Shown: positions 10,367-20,001 of the stretch, piece by piece
Numbering within the stretch: the first letter of the stretch is position 1
Layout of the letters: every line of letters starts with the position of its first letter
Source: Mycoplasmataceae bacterium
Lineage (GTDB): Bacteria; Bacillota_I; Bacilli_A; Mycoplasmatales; Mycoplasmoidaceae
NCBI GenBank assembly: GCA_031258945.1
Contig: JAIRME010000005.1
Span: 1 to 43,571, forward strand
Direction: 5' to 3'
Length of the DNA: 43,571 bases
Position numbers and translations under genes: made by a program
The notes under the pieces: generated by a model
Seen by the model: the letters and a program-made list of their open reading frames with translations, nothing else
Databases searched by the model: none
What the model was told of the DNA's origin: nothing

Positions 10367-11272
10367 TTATTTGCTTAGCATTAATTTTAACCCTAAATAT
10401 GGATTAATTAAACTATGTTTAATATTATAGTCTAATGATGCTAGTTCATTAATTGTTAAGTTCAATTTGTCTATTGTAATTTTATTTAAAATATCGTAGT
10501 TAGCAAATTGCATAAATTTAGTAATCTTTAATTGACTTTCAATCTCCGTTTGCGAATAATGTTGCATCATAGCTTGTTTCAATAATTTTAAGTTAAATAA
10601 TTGTGATGACATAACTTGAATCAATTCAATAGGTTGATATTTTAATACAATAAGATTATCATAAAGTTTGATCAATGATTTTTTGTCGTTAATTAGTAAA
10701 TACTTGATAAGTTTAAAAATATTTAATTCAGTTGAATCATTGATAGCATTGTCCAACATGTTTTTGGTGATAATTTTATTTTGGCTAATTAAAATTAATT
10801 TATTTATTTCGTTTTCCATCATAAAAGGATCGTTACTTGTAAGATTTTCAAATTCTTGTTGAGTAGCGTTGCTATCAAAACGGACATTTTGTGATTTCAA
10901 TAAATTATTAATAAGTGCTTGTTTACTGGCGTTATTAAATTTAGAAATTTTTTTAATATCAACGCCTTTTGCATATTTGTTAAAAGAATCTTTCTTTCCA
11001 ATAACAATAAGATAGAGTTCATTAGATGCATGCATCAATTTTTGAGTCAATTCCATATCTTGAATTTCGCTATTTATTAAAAAGGTTGCATTATGAATAA
11101 CAAATACTTGTTCGTTATTGAACAAATCAATTTGGTAAACACAATCAATTATTTGTTGATGATTATTGTCAAAATAAATGTGTTGAATGGGAACAAAAGC
11201 ATAATATTGCACTAGCTTATGTAACTCATAAGCCATACTATTTTTATCTTCGCCATAAAAAATGTGCACCAT
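10367..11272 (-). CDS. holA: DNA polymerase III subunit delta
   Basis: A 301-aa clamp-loader subunit with no internal TGA. It opens MVHIFYGEDKNSMAYEL, matching the HolA start where the degenerate P-loop region lies. It continues with QDMELTQKLMHASNELYLIVIGK, then FENLTSNDPFMMENEINKL, a hallmark of the delta subunit (the LxxDxxxLxxEIxKL type). The C-terminal helical domain follows. It helps open the beta clamp and load it on primed DNA. Next to comEC, as in several Mollicute genomes. The ATG lies 5 bp after the stop of the upstream small membrane gene. Confidence 0.88.
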   Translation of the reverse strand: MVHIFYGEDKNSMAYELHKLVQYYAFVPIQHIYFDNNHQQIIDCVYQIDLFNNEQVFVIHNATFLINSEIQDMELTQKLMHASNELYLIVIGKKDSFNKYAKGVDIKKISKFNNASKQALINNLLKSQNVRFDSNATQQEFENLTSNDPFMMENEINKLILISQNKIITKNMLDNAINDSTELNIFKLIKYLLINDKKSLIKLYDNLIVLKYQPIELIQVMSSQLFNLKLLKQAMMQHYSQTEIESQLKITKFMQFANYDILNKITIDKLNLTINELASLDYNIKHSLINPYLGLKLMLSK

Positions 11273-11277
11273 AGATA

Positions 11278-11634
11278 TTATCTAATTATCTCTTGAATTT
11301 CTTTGCGACTATGGGTACGTTTATTTTCTACTATTTTGCCAACAGTCAAAATAGTGTTTAACACAAATGGGATTATATTTCCCATTCAAGTGGGGGCACT
11401 ATTTCAAAAAGTCAGTGATGCTTCATTTTCAATCGATATACCCAACGCATATACCACAAATGCCACATTTGCTATAGTAAAAACAAATTGTACTTTTATT
11501 ACAATGTGTTTAAAACTATGTCCTTTTATTACTTTAATTAGGTTAAAAATAGCAGCTAAAGTTAATGAAATAGCCCCAATAAAACCAATTCCTATAAATA
11601 TTCATAATGTATGATTAAATGTCATTGTGTTCAT
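11278..11634 (-). CDS. Small three-helix membrane protein, function unknown
   Basis: A 118-aa protein broken by three TGA codons. It has a short N-terminus, then helices around WIFIGIGFIGAISLTLAAIF, QFVFTIANVAFVVYALGI and MGNIIPFVLNTILTVGKI, and a charged tail (KIVENKRTHSRKEIQEIIR). AAGGA lies 7 nt before the ATG. It is placed between comEC (8 bp upstream) and holA (5 bp downstream) in one leftward operon. Nothing links it to a known family. Confidence 0.75.
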
Positions 11635-11641
11635 AAATTCC

Positions 11642-12730
11642 TTAATTAGTTTTATAAGATTTTAACATTCTTATTGTCAAATAAGACACAATAAAATAAC
11701 CGCATTGTATTAATGGAGACCAATTAGGCACACGAATGATAATATTAGTGAATCAACTTGCATTAATAACGAAGTTTACAGCTATCACAATCGCATGTTG
11801 TATAACGACAATTCATACTAATCAAAACGTTAATAAAAAATAAATAAAAATAAAAGCAAAAACATAACTAAAAATAAAGGAATTGAAAACCGCTCATAAA
11901 CTTATTTGATTTTGCATATAAATTATGAATGGTAGGCTTATTAAAGTAGCTGCTATGTTAATTAACAATTTTTCAAGTAGCATATTACTAATTTTTAAAC
12001 GATATACCAATAAAATTACTGTTGTACACAAATAGCTCATACAAAACCCAATGTTGAACATACATGTTGTGTCTCACATGATAGAAAATAAACCCGCAAC
12101 TGCTAATACATCAATTTTGTTTTTTAATCTTTTTTTGAAAATAAACGAAATTAAAAACATTAATAATACCCTAGTAACACTGACTGCAAAACTTAATAAA
12201 TAGCAATAAAATGTGATTATTATGATATTGACAATATTAGCTAAAATTGGTCATTTACGTAAAGCAAAACTAACTAATCGTTTGAGAATACTAATGTGAA
12301 AACCACTTACCACAATTAAATAAACGATTGATAAATTAATCATGTGATAATAAATAACTTTACCATTTTGATCTTTGAGGTTGAAAAGAATTAAATTGAT
12401 AAAACTACCAGTTGTTTGATCGTAATTATTTGTTACAAAATTTTGAATATGCTTTCTTATAGAAAAACGAAAAAAGTAATCAATCCAATTAGACAAACAT
12501 TGTCATAAATTGAAATCATGCGAAAATGAATTTAAAATAAGCATTAAAATTATGATTGATAAATAAATAAATAGCGTTTTTCATTTTATTTGAACGCTCA
12601 TCAAATAAAGGAAAGGAATTACTAATAATAAAAAATATCAATAGTTGACATAAATAGCAAACATTAATATTGCAATTGACATAAACGGGATAATCAAATG
12701 ATAATTTTTAAATCTATTACTATTTAACAT
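11642..12730 (-). CDS. comEC: ComEC/Rec2-type DNA channel protein, membrane core only
   Basis: A 362-aa multi-pass membrane protein with at least 7 hydrophobic segments. The competence-domain signature is VVSGFHISILKRLV (~residues 150-165), followed by FAVSVTRVLLMFLI, which corresponds to the conserved 'SxxRAxxM' helix. Compared with full ComEC (~700-770 aa) it lacks both the N-terminal OB fold and the C-terminal metallo-beta-lactamase domain, as in other small Mollicute versions. In competent bacteria ComEC moves single-stranded DNA across the membrane. AAGGA precedes the ATG by 12 nt. A palindromic element (12745-12767) lies 14 bp upstream and is shared with the C39 exporter gene. Confidence 0.8.
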
Positions 12731-12744
12731 TTAGTAGAAGTCCT

Positions 12745-12767
12745 TACTATAGTAATAGACAAAAAAA
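12745..12767 (-). promoter_or_regulatory. Palindromic regulatory element, copy 1 (before comEC)
   Basis: On the plus strand this reads TACTATAGTAATAGAC followed by seven A. The same 23 bp occurs exactly at 17227-17249. In this copy one extra T upstream makes TTACTATAGTAA a perfect 12-bp palindrome. On the minus strand it gives a T-run, GTC, then TATTACTATAGTA, 14 bp before the comEC ATG, so it may be a promoter or operator. It fills nearly all of the valS-comEC gap. Confidence 0.5.
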
Positions 12768-15356
12768 TTATTTTTTGCTTAGTAAATTTTTATAAATAGT
12801 TAAATTTTTTTGATATTGTGTTTGATATTGGTGATATTTTTCTTGTTCTTGCAGTATTTTATTTTTAGGAGCTTTTTGCAGAAATTGTTTGTTCCCCAAA
12901 ATTTTTTGAGAACGTTGTATTTCATTTTCTAAACGATCCAATTCGCTTTTAACTTTTTCTAATTGGATATTCGCATCAATAAAATTATCAATATACTCAA
13001 CCATTTGTTTACCTATAACGACTACATTGGCAGTCTTATTAATTCGTTTGTTGCTGATTTTATCGATTTTAATATTAAAAAGTTGTAGCACATCATTAAT
13101 TTCGTGCAAAACAACATGATCGTTTGTAATTAAATTAACTACAATCTGATTCGTTTGCTTGATAGCATATTTAATTCTCAATTCACGAATAAAATCATAA
13201 ATATTATTGAAAGTTTGCATTAAAACTTTAATATATTTGTCATTTTTTAAATCAATAATCTTTGGTCAAGTTTCTAACATGATCGATATATGTTCTTTAT
13301 ATAAACTACGATAGAGAAAATCAGATACAAAAGGCGCAAAGGGATGCAACATAATCAAAATCTGCTTAAATATCAATCTTGCTACATAAATAGTCTCATC
13401 GTATGATTGTTTTTGTTTTAACAGCGGTTTAATAAATTCTAAATAATGATTACAAAAATCTTGCCAAATAAAATTTTCCAAATATTTATGGGCCATTACA
13501 AAATTATATTTATCCATGTTAATCGTTAATTGTCTAATAGTGTCGTTGAAACGTTGGATGATTCATCGATTAATTAGATTAAATTTGGTGGTATTTTTTG
13601 CATATCCAGTATTAAATTGTTTTAAAAAGGAATGCGCGTTTCATAATTTATTGATGAAGGATCAACGATATTTAATTTTTTCTTCGGAATATTTTAAATC
13701 TTCTCCTACTGTTACAGTTGAAACTAAAAACATTCGTAAAGCATCTGCACCATACTCATCGATTACTTTCATAGGATCTATCCCATTATTTAAAGATTTC
13801 GACATTTTTCGATTTGATTCATCACGTACTAACCCGTGAAAAAAAATATTTTTCAAAGGTATTTGACGAGAAATATAACCGCATTGAAAAAACATACGTG
13901 CTATTCAAAAGAATAAAATGTCATAGCCAGTGACTAACATATCAATTGGATAAAAGTCTTCTAAGCCATGTTGAGAAGTTAGAGCAATTGGTCATAAACC
14001 AGAGCTAAACCATGTATCCAATACATCTTTATCCTGTATTCAACCATCCCCATTTTTGGGAGGCTGACCAACAATTATTTTATCATCTTTGTATCAAACT
14101 GGTACACGATGTCCCCATAATAATTGACGAGTTATACATCAATCTTGTACATTAATCAATCATTTATCCATTGTATTTTTAAAACGAGGTGGAATAAAAC
14201 GAGGCTTTTGTTTAGCAATCATTTGTATTGTTTGTTTTGCTAATGGTAACATTTTGATAAATCATTGTTTGGATAATAATGGTTCTACAATTTCACCGCT
14301 ACGCTCGCTATATCCAATTTCATTTTTATGTTCTTCAATTTTGACAATTAGATTATTTTCTTGCATTTCTTTTACAATTGCATCACGTGCAATCAAACGA
14401 TCAACTCCAATATATGTATTATTGGTAGAACGAGCTTTTTCATTTAAGGTACCGTCTTCATTCATGACAGAATAATAATTTTTAATATTATGTTTGATTG
14501 CTAGCTGGTAATCATTAAAATCATGAGCTGGTGTACATTTCATGGCTCCTGTTCCAAATTTCATTTCAACATAATTATCACCATACACCTTCAGCGGTTG
14601 ATTATTAATGGGATTGATTACAGTTTTATTAATATACTTGCGATAACGTTTATCTTTTGGGTTAACAAAAACCGCTACATCAACAAACATTGTTTCTGGT
14701 CGTGTAGTAGCGACTTCAATAAATTCTCGTGAATTCTCCACCATATATTTGAAATAATATAGTTTGGTGATATTTTCACGGTGCACTACTTCAATATCAC
14801 TAATAGCAGTTTTGAGAGAAACATCTCAATTAACTAGTTTAAAATCACGATAAATTAATTGTTGTTCATATAAATCTTTAAAAGTTTTAATCACTAATTT
14901 AGAAACATGTTCATCTAACGAATAAACTTCATTCTTATAGGATAGCGCAAATCCTAATTTAGCCCATTGTTTATGAATATAATCTGCTTGTTGTTTCGCT
15001 CATTCCGATAATTGCTGGAGAAATTGTTCATCGCTTAAAGTATTACGATCGGTTCCGTTCTCTTTCAATATTTTTTCAAATTTAGTTTGTGTAGCAATTC
15101 CGGCATGATCGGTTCCAGGAATTCAAATCGTACGATAACCTTGTAATTTTTTATAACGAATGATAGTGTCTTGTAAGGCACCGTCTCATGCATGACCTAA
15201 ATGAAGACGCCCAGTAATGTTCGGCGGTGGCAAAATAATAGCGTAATTTTTGCGTTTATTGTTTTTGGAAATCGGTTCAAAAAAAAGATGTTTTTTTCAA
15301 AAATCATACAAATCCTGTTCTACGAATTTGTGATCATAAATAGGAACTTTTGGCAT
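12768..15356 (-). CDS. valS: Valyl-tRNA synthetase
   Basis: An 862-aa class I synthetase that charges tRNA-Val. The HIGH motif is HLGH (52-55) within [14 protein letters not shown], and KMSKS is at 517-521 ([14 protein letters not shown]). The editing domain holds [10 protein letters not shown], typical of ValRS. The anticodon-binding region is followed by a C-terminal coiled coil ([17 protein letters not shown]) characteristic of ValRS. Many TGA codons fall on conserved Trp. TATAAT lies 7 nt before the ATG with no Shine-Dalgarno. The gene follows the C39 exporter by 14 bp but appears to have its own promoter. No T-box is seen. Confidence 0.96.
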
Positions 15357-15363
15357 GTCATAT

Positions 15364-15369
15364 ATTATA
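15364..15369 (-). promoter_or_regulatory. -10 box for a leaderless valS transcript
   Basis: TATAAT on the minus strand ends 7 nt before the valS ATG, inside the 14-bp gap to the C39 gene. Start of transcription would fall on the start codon. Confidence 0.5.
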
Positions 15370-15370
15370 C

Positions 15371-17227
15371 TTAATTGAAAATTAATAAAAAGTTATTCTC
15401 CCGCAAGTATGGTACGACAACTTGCTTAACTCATAACAAATTATTGTGTGAAACATAACGCAAACAATCATTCAAAATGATTAACTTATTCTTAACTAAC
15501 ATAACGCCTAAAATATTTATTAATGTTTGTTCATAAATGTTCAAAGCATTAACTGAAGTCAAATTAATATTAAACTTTCGAATTGTTTGTAAGAAAATTT
15601 TATTTTGTTGATCAAAATGTTGATAAATTCAACTACGTTCAATTTTCGAATCATAGTTAATAACAAATAATTTGCCCAAATAACTTTGTAAGTCAAAATT
15701 AGTGATTTGTACATCATTGATTAATAAATTTTGAGTATTTTCTTCTAATACCAAACTATTCATTAATTGTGTTTGGTAAGCATATGTTTTACCTGACAAT
15801 AATTTTTTGCCATTAAAAGCAACTGTTTTAATATTGTCCAAAATTGTTTTCCCTTTATCATCGTAATTACCCAACGTAATAAAATTTTTATAAATTTCAC
15901 TCATTTGTGTATATTCAATTCGTTTGGTAACAAACTCGCATATACCATTGAAACCACCGCTCATCATACTTATCAAACTAATCAAAAAAGTGAGTTGACC
16001 GATATTAATATTTTGATATTCCACAATTAGATAACAACCAATCATAATCAAGATTAGGTAAATGAAATTGTGCGTTATGCCTTCAAAAAAATTAAATCCA
16101 CTATTAAATTTTGCTTGCATTAAATAAATTCTTTGAAATTCTACATAATTATGTTCAAGTTGCTGATTTAATTCTTTTTGCAAAATACTATTATGCTGTG
16201 TTTTGAAATAATCAATGTATCGATGACTAATTGAATTATTAATCCGTTGGTTTTCCAAACCAACTTTAGTCATATGTTTACGATAATAGTACTGAATTGC
16301 ATTGAAAACAATGGCAAAAATGATAGAAACAAAAACAACTAATAAAAACCAAGGATTAATCAATGTAACAATTCCCACAATTACAATAACCAAAACGCAA
16401 TTTGAGCATAACATTGATACTTCCATTACAATAAAAACAGTAATAGATTGCATTGCTGTGTCTACTAAATAAAAATAATTACTATCTACTTTATTAAAAA
16501 ATGTGCGGTTTTTATTGTTCAATGCATGGATTAACTGTCGACATAAAAAGTGAAAATTAATTTTAAAATGTTTAGCGCTATACAAAGTTAAAAGATAATG
16601 CATTAATCCTTCTAATAAAAAAAATATCCCAAAAATTAACATAATGGTTATGCCATTTGTAATAGATTTATTAACAATCGCGTGGTTAATCATGATATTA
16701 AAGTAGTCAGCCGTTACAGCTCCTAACAAAATGATTACAATTTGCATGAATAAACTAATTAACAAATATTTCCAATCTAAACTATTTCATAAATCTAATT
16801 TAGGTAAATGTTCAATGTTAATTTTGGCGTTGTTTTTACTTACTAACATTACAATGCCTACAAAGTTTTCACTAAAATTATTCAAACTAGTTTGGTATTT
16901 ACCATTAGCTGAGTCATAAACATCAATTACATTTTTATATTTTTGAATAATTACGTAATGTAATCCACTACCTTTTTTAATAGGACAAACCATATATTCA
17001 TTGTTTTTTAAATTATTGAATTCATTCCACGTTAATTGAAATGTTTCTACAAAAATACCATATTGTTGAGCGAGATATTCAAAATTAAAAATAGATAAAC
17101 CTTCTTCTGTAATGTGAGCATCTTGCAAAATATTCAATTTATTAGACTTGTGGTAGAAGTGTCGTACTAGACTATTTATAACGCATACACCACACTCATT
17201 AGGATTAGTTTGATTTGTTACTTCCAT
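15371..17227 (-). CDS. C39-peptidase ABC exporter with degenerate ATPase domain
   Basis: A 618-aa protein. Residues 1-~140 form a C39 cysteine peptidase of the kind that trims double-glycine leaders: Q6-x4-E-C12, H90 in GLHYVII and D105 in VYDSANG make a complete catalytic set. Residues ~150-430 are an ABC exporter membrane domain with about six helices. The C-terminal ~180 residues align with an ABC ATPase only in outline. Where Walker A should be (~482-492) the sequence is TYAYQTQLMNSL with no GxxGxGKS. The signature is unrecognisable, and the Walker-B-like LIILND (582-587) has lost the catalytic Glu. It may be inactive as a pump, or may borrow an ATPase. No precursor peptide gene is visible beside it. 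Confidence 0.82.
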
Positions 17228-17249
17228 ACTATAGTAATAGACAAAAAAA
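17227..17249 (-). promoter_or_regulatory. Palindromic regulatory element, copy 2 (before C39 exporter)
   Basis: Exact 23-bp copy of the element at 12745-12767 (TACTATAGTAATAGAC plus seven A). Here it abuts the ATG of the exporter directly, so TATAGT touches the start codon. The position relative to the ATG differs from the comEC copy, which argues that sequence, not coding, is conserved. Confidence 0.5.
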
Positions 17250-17329
17250 GAAAAAATGACTACTTTTTTAGAAAAACATTTGATTCTTTTGATTTGTTAC
17301 ATAAAAAAAATAATAAGGCAATAAATTTC

Positions 17330-18220
17330 TTATACAACTTTCTTAGTTGTAGCAAAATCAATCTTTGCAAATTGTGATAACTTTTTTACGCCACCATCTC
17401 GATAGATTGTGCGTGCCTGTTCTATGATTTTTGGATTGGATGCACCGAGTAATAACGATATGTGTACCCGCTTAGAAAGCACAACAATCTGTTTTAAAAA
17501 AAATATTCGAGCGATAATACTAGCAGCAGCCACAGCAAGGTACTTATTTTCGGCTTTTGTTTCAAATTTAGTAATTTCATATGGGGTAATACTAATTTTC
17601 TCAAAATAAGCATAATATGCATTTCTAGCAACAAATTGATCCATTACCACATTGGCAGTTTTACCTAAGTTTAATCGCTTAGTGAGTTTTTTAATTGTTA
17701 AATCATGTAAATAAGACTTAACAATGTGTGTATTTTTAAATCTTTTAACCAGTTGATTATATTCATGCGGCAAGAGAATGCCACACTCATATTCACATAC
17801 CGTATGCAGTTTTGGAAATATATGAACCATTTGTGCATCATTTAATTTTTTAGAATCACATACACCAATTTGATTAAGTTTATTCTCATTAGATTTCTTA
17901 AGATATACAGCGCATGTCACTAATCCACCAAAATAATCGCCTACCCCAACCTCATCGCAACCAATATAATCAGTAATCTTGACATTAGTATGATTATTTG
18001 GTGTGGTTTTTTTCTGGTTTATTAGTTTTTCATAAAAATTTTTAGCACCTTGCCCTTGAACCAATATTTTTTTAGAAGTAAAAATGCTAATTGTAAGATT
18101 ATTTACTTTGTAAAAATAAAGCAAATATGGGTTATCGGGTTTAACAACTTGATATTGTTTCAAAAGATAATGTATTTTATCTATTTCATTGCTTTTTAAA
18201 ATAGTAGTAAAATTTTGCAT
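17330..18220 (-). CDS. rnhC: Ribonuclease HIII
   Basis: A 296-aa RNase HIII with no internal TGA. The catalytic region begins with IGCDEVGVGDYFGG (~residues 86-99), equivalent to GSDEVGTGDYFGP in Bacillus. VCDSKKLND, NVVMDQFVA and AAASIIARIFFL are further RNase H type 2 blocks. The N-terminal ~80 residues would be the TBP-like substrate-binding domain. It removes RNA from RNA-DNA hybrids. Upstream, TACAAT (18227-18232) lies 6 nt before the ATG, again suggesting a leaderless start. It is divergent from the divIVA-like gene with only 21 bp between start codons. Confidence 0.92.
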   Translation of the reverse strand: MQNFTTILKSNEIDKIHYLLKQYQVVKPDNPYLLYFYKVNNLTISIFTSKKILVQGQGAKNFYEKLINQKKTTPNNHTNVKITDYIGCDEVGVGDYFGGLVTCAVYLKKSNENKLNQIGVCDSKKLNDAQMVHIFPKLHTVCEYECGILLPHEYNQLVKRFKNTHIVKSYLHDLTIKKLTKRLNLGKTANVVMDQFVARNAYYAYFEKISITPYEITKFETKAENKYLAVAAASIIARIFFLKQIVVLSKRVHISLLLGASNPKIIEQARTIYRDGGVKKLSQFAKIDFATTKKVV

Positions 18221-18222
18221 AC

Positions 18223-18228
18223 TATAAT
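18223..18228 (+). promoter_or_regulatory. -10 box for divIVA-like gene, overlapping the divergent rnhC promoter
   Basis: TATAAT 13 nt before ATG 18242. On the other strand TACAAT (18232-18227) serves rnhC 6 nt before its ATG. The two boxes overlap by 2 bp in a 21-bp gap, so the two directions probably compete for polymerase. Confidence 0.5.
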
Positions 18229-18241
18229 TGTAGAATAAAAT

Positions 18242-18592
18242 ATGTCTAATAAATTAGAAGTAATGATGAACGAAATACTTCATAAAAAATTCAGCAAACG
18301 AATTCATTCAGGTTACGACCCAGAAGACGTTGATAAATTCTATGATTATATTATTACTTATTTGAAGGAAGTTGACTCCAATTGTAATCGTCTTTATGAA
18401 GAGTTAAAGAAATGCCAATTAGAGAACCAAGATCTCAAAAAACAATTAGAACAAAAAAATAATAGCATCAACACTTTAAATAATGAAATTAACTATTTGC
18501 GTAAAGAAGGATATGATAATCAACGACAGTCTAACGAGATGCGTCATTTGCGTGAAGAAATTATCAAACTGAAACAAAATACGAAAAAATAA
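18242..18592 (+). CDS. DivIVA/GpsB-like coiled-coil protein
   Basis: A 116-aa protein without TGA. The N-terminal block ILHKKFSKRIHSGYDPEDVD is the DivIVA/GpsB membrane-targeting motif (normally 'F-x3-x-RGYDxxEVDxFL'). The rest is a continuous Lys/Glu/Gln/Asn coiled coil (about residues 40-112). DivIVA proteins sense curved membrane or organise division and wall enzymes; a wall-less cell would use it for shape or division. Which subfamily it belongs to is uncertain. Confidence 0.8.
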   Translation: MSNKLEVMMNEILHKKFSKRIHSGYDPEDVDKFYDYIITYLKEVDSNCNRLYEELKKCQLENQDLKKQLEQKNNSINTLNNEINYLRKEGYDNQRQSNEMRHLREEIIKLKQNTKK

Positions 18593-18605
18593 ACTAGACA
18601 GTCCT

Positions 18606-18649
18606 AAGACAAAGATCGGACTATTTTGAGACAAACTTCGGACAGTTTT
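18606..18649 (+). repeat. Two tandem 22-bp imperfect repeats before ssb
   Basis: Two abutting 22-bp units (18606-18627 and 18628-18649) share AGACAAA, TCGGAC and TTTT and agree at 17 of 22 positions. They lie between the divIVA-like stop and the ssb Shine-Dalgarno. An AGTCC/GGACT pair (18600-18604 and 18618-18622) could also form a weak hairpin. Possible regulatory or protein-binding site; no known motif recognised. Confidence 0.45.
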
Positions 18650-18700
18650 GTTATTTTTATAACTCATAATCGACTATCTAATAAAATTTTGGGAGGTAAA

Positions 18701-18970
18701 ATGAATTTTATTGCAATTATCGGTATCGTTGATAAATTAAGTAAATCAACAACAAATAACAATCATACACTACGCATTAAAGTAGAAAAATCAGCTTTTA
18801 ATCACACAGATGAAGAATGGTATGATATTGTGAATGTCAATTTAGACAAGGAAATTTTTCAAACCGAAATGAATTCCATATCAAAAGGTTGCATTATTGG
18901 GGTAAAAGGTCGTGCACAATGAATCAATAAACAAATGCGATTGATCGGTGAAAAAGTACAAATATTTTAA
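18701..18970 (+). CDS. Short single-stranded DNA-binding (OB-fold) protein
   Basis: An 89-aa protein starting MNFIAIIGIVDKLSK, close to the opening of SSB proteins. WYDIVNVNLDKEI and GCIIGVKGRAQW follow, the usual order of OB-fold strands. GGGAGG 4 nt before ATG 18701 settles the start; an upstream in-frame ATT was rejected. It lacks the C-terminal acidic DDDIPF tail of full SSB (~160 aa), so it may be a second, reduced SSB-like protein as found in some mycoplasmas. One TGA encodes Trp. Confidence 0.75.
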
Positions 18971-19038
18971 TCCATTTGTTAAAAACATTGTGTACTAATA
19001 TAGTTAGAAATAGAGTGTAAATCTTATAATTTTAACAT

Positions 19039-19115
19039 GCATCCGTAGCTCAGTTGGATAGAGCACAAGTTTCCTAAACCTGGGGTCAGGAGTTCGAATC
19101 TCTTCGGGTGCGCCA
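19039..19115 (+). tRNA. tRNA-Arg (anticodon CCU)
   Basis: A full cloverleaf with encoded CCA. Acceptor GCATCCG pairs with CGGGTGC; D arm GCTC/GAGC; anticodon loop TTCCTAA gives CCU (reads AGG); T arm AGGAG-TTCGAAT-CTCTT. The anticodon stem CAAGT/ACCTG contains one A-C mismatch at 29-41. TATAAT at 19025-19030 is a likely -10 box. Confidence 0.93.
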
Positions 19116-19126
19116 AATAATAAGTA

Positions 19127-19999
19127 CTACTTAACGATAGCTTTTATTTTATCCACAACCGCTTCTACATGTTTTTGGTCAACAGATGTGCCACTAACAA
19201 CTGATAAATTTTTAACGTCTTTAAAAATACTTGCTTTTATTTCTTCAAGATTAGTAATTAAATGAGCTTTGATTTTATAGTATTTTGCTAGGTTAAGTAA
19301 CTGATTAACATTGTTAGAACGTGGATCACCAACTACAATTAACAAATCAGTATGTTGTAACTCACGGATGTTATCATAACGAATATGCATAGCTTTACAA
19401 GTAGTGTTGATGTAATGTAAAGCTCCGTTAGTAGCTAATAAAATGTTTTTAATTTGTTCAACTAAGGTTTTAGGAAAAGTGCTTTGATTTACTAAAGCAT
19501 ACTTTTTGTTATGTTCTCATTTTATTTTTTGGGCATCAGAAATAGTCTCAATTAATTGAATATGAGGATTAAATGATAAAATTGTTTTAGTTTCAGGATG
19601 ATGCTGTTTACCATAATAAATAATTCGATATCCTTGTTTAATTAAACGTTTAATTAGCAAAAAATTATCTTGTAAATGGGAACAAGTTAAATCATAATAT
19701 TGTTTAAAATGAGTGTTAGCATATTCAGTTGCTTCTTGCGGTGTTCCATGAGCGGATAAAACAATAATTGCCTGCGGATCTTTAATTCTAGTTAATAACT
19801 CCAGCCTTGATTTATGTGAATCATCAAGAATGATGACATTCCTATCCTTGATAATTTGCATTAATAACTTGTTGTGTGTCAATCAACCAACTAAATAAAT
19901 TTTTTGTTCTTTATGTTTAGCAATAATTTTTTGCAGAGATTTGATTGCATCTCCTACACCAGTGCATCAGCCAATGGGTTTTAGTACATTAATTTTCAT
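19127..19999 (-). CDS. ispH: 4-hydroxy-3-methylbut-2-enyl diphosphate reductase
   Basis: A 290-aa Fe-S enzyme that performs the last step of the MEP pathway, giving IPP and DMAPP. The three cluster cysteines are in GWCTGVG (C12), DLTCSHL (C106) and NTTCKAM (C201). Conserved active-site blocks are LTHN (His), SAHGTP (His), HHPET (catalytic Glu), NQST and GDPRSNNVNQL. Four TGA codons encode Trp. It begins 2 bp after the stop of the LemA-like gene, so the two form an operon. No other MEP gene lies in the window. It converges on tRNA-Arg with an 11-bp gap. Confidence 0.92.
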
Positions 20000-20001
20000 A
20001 A

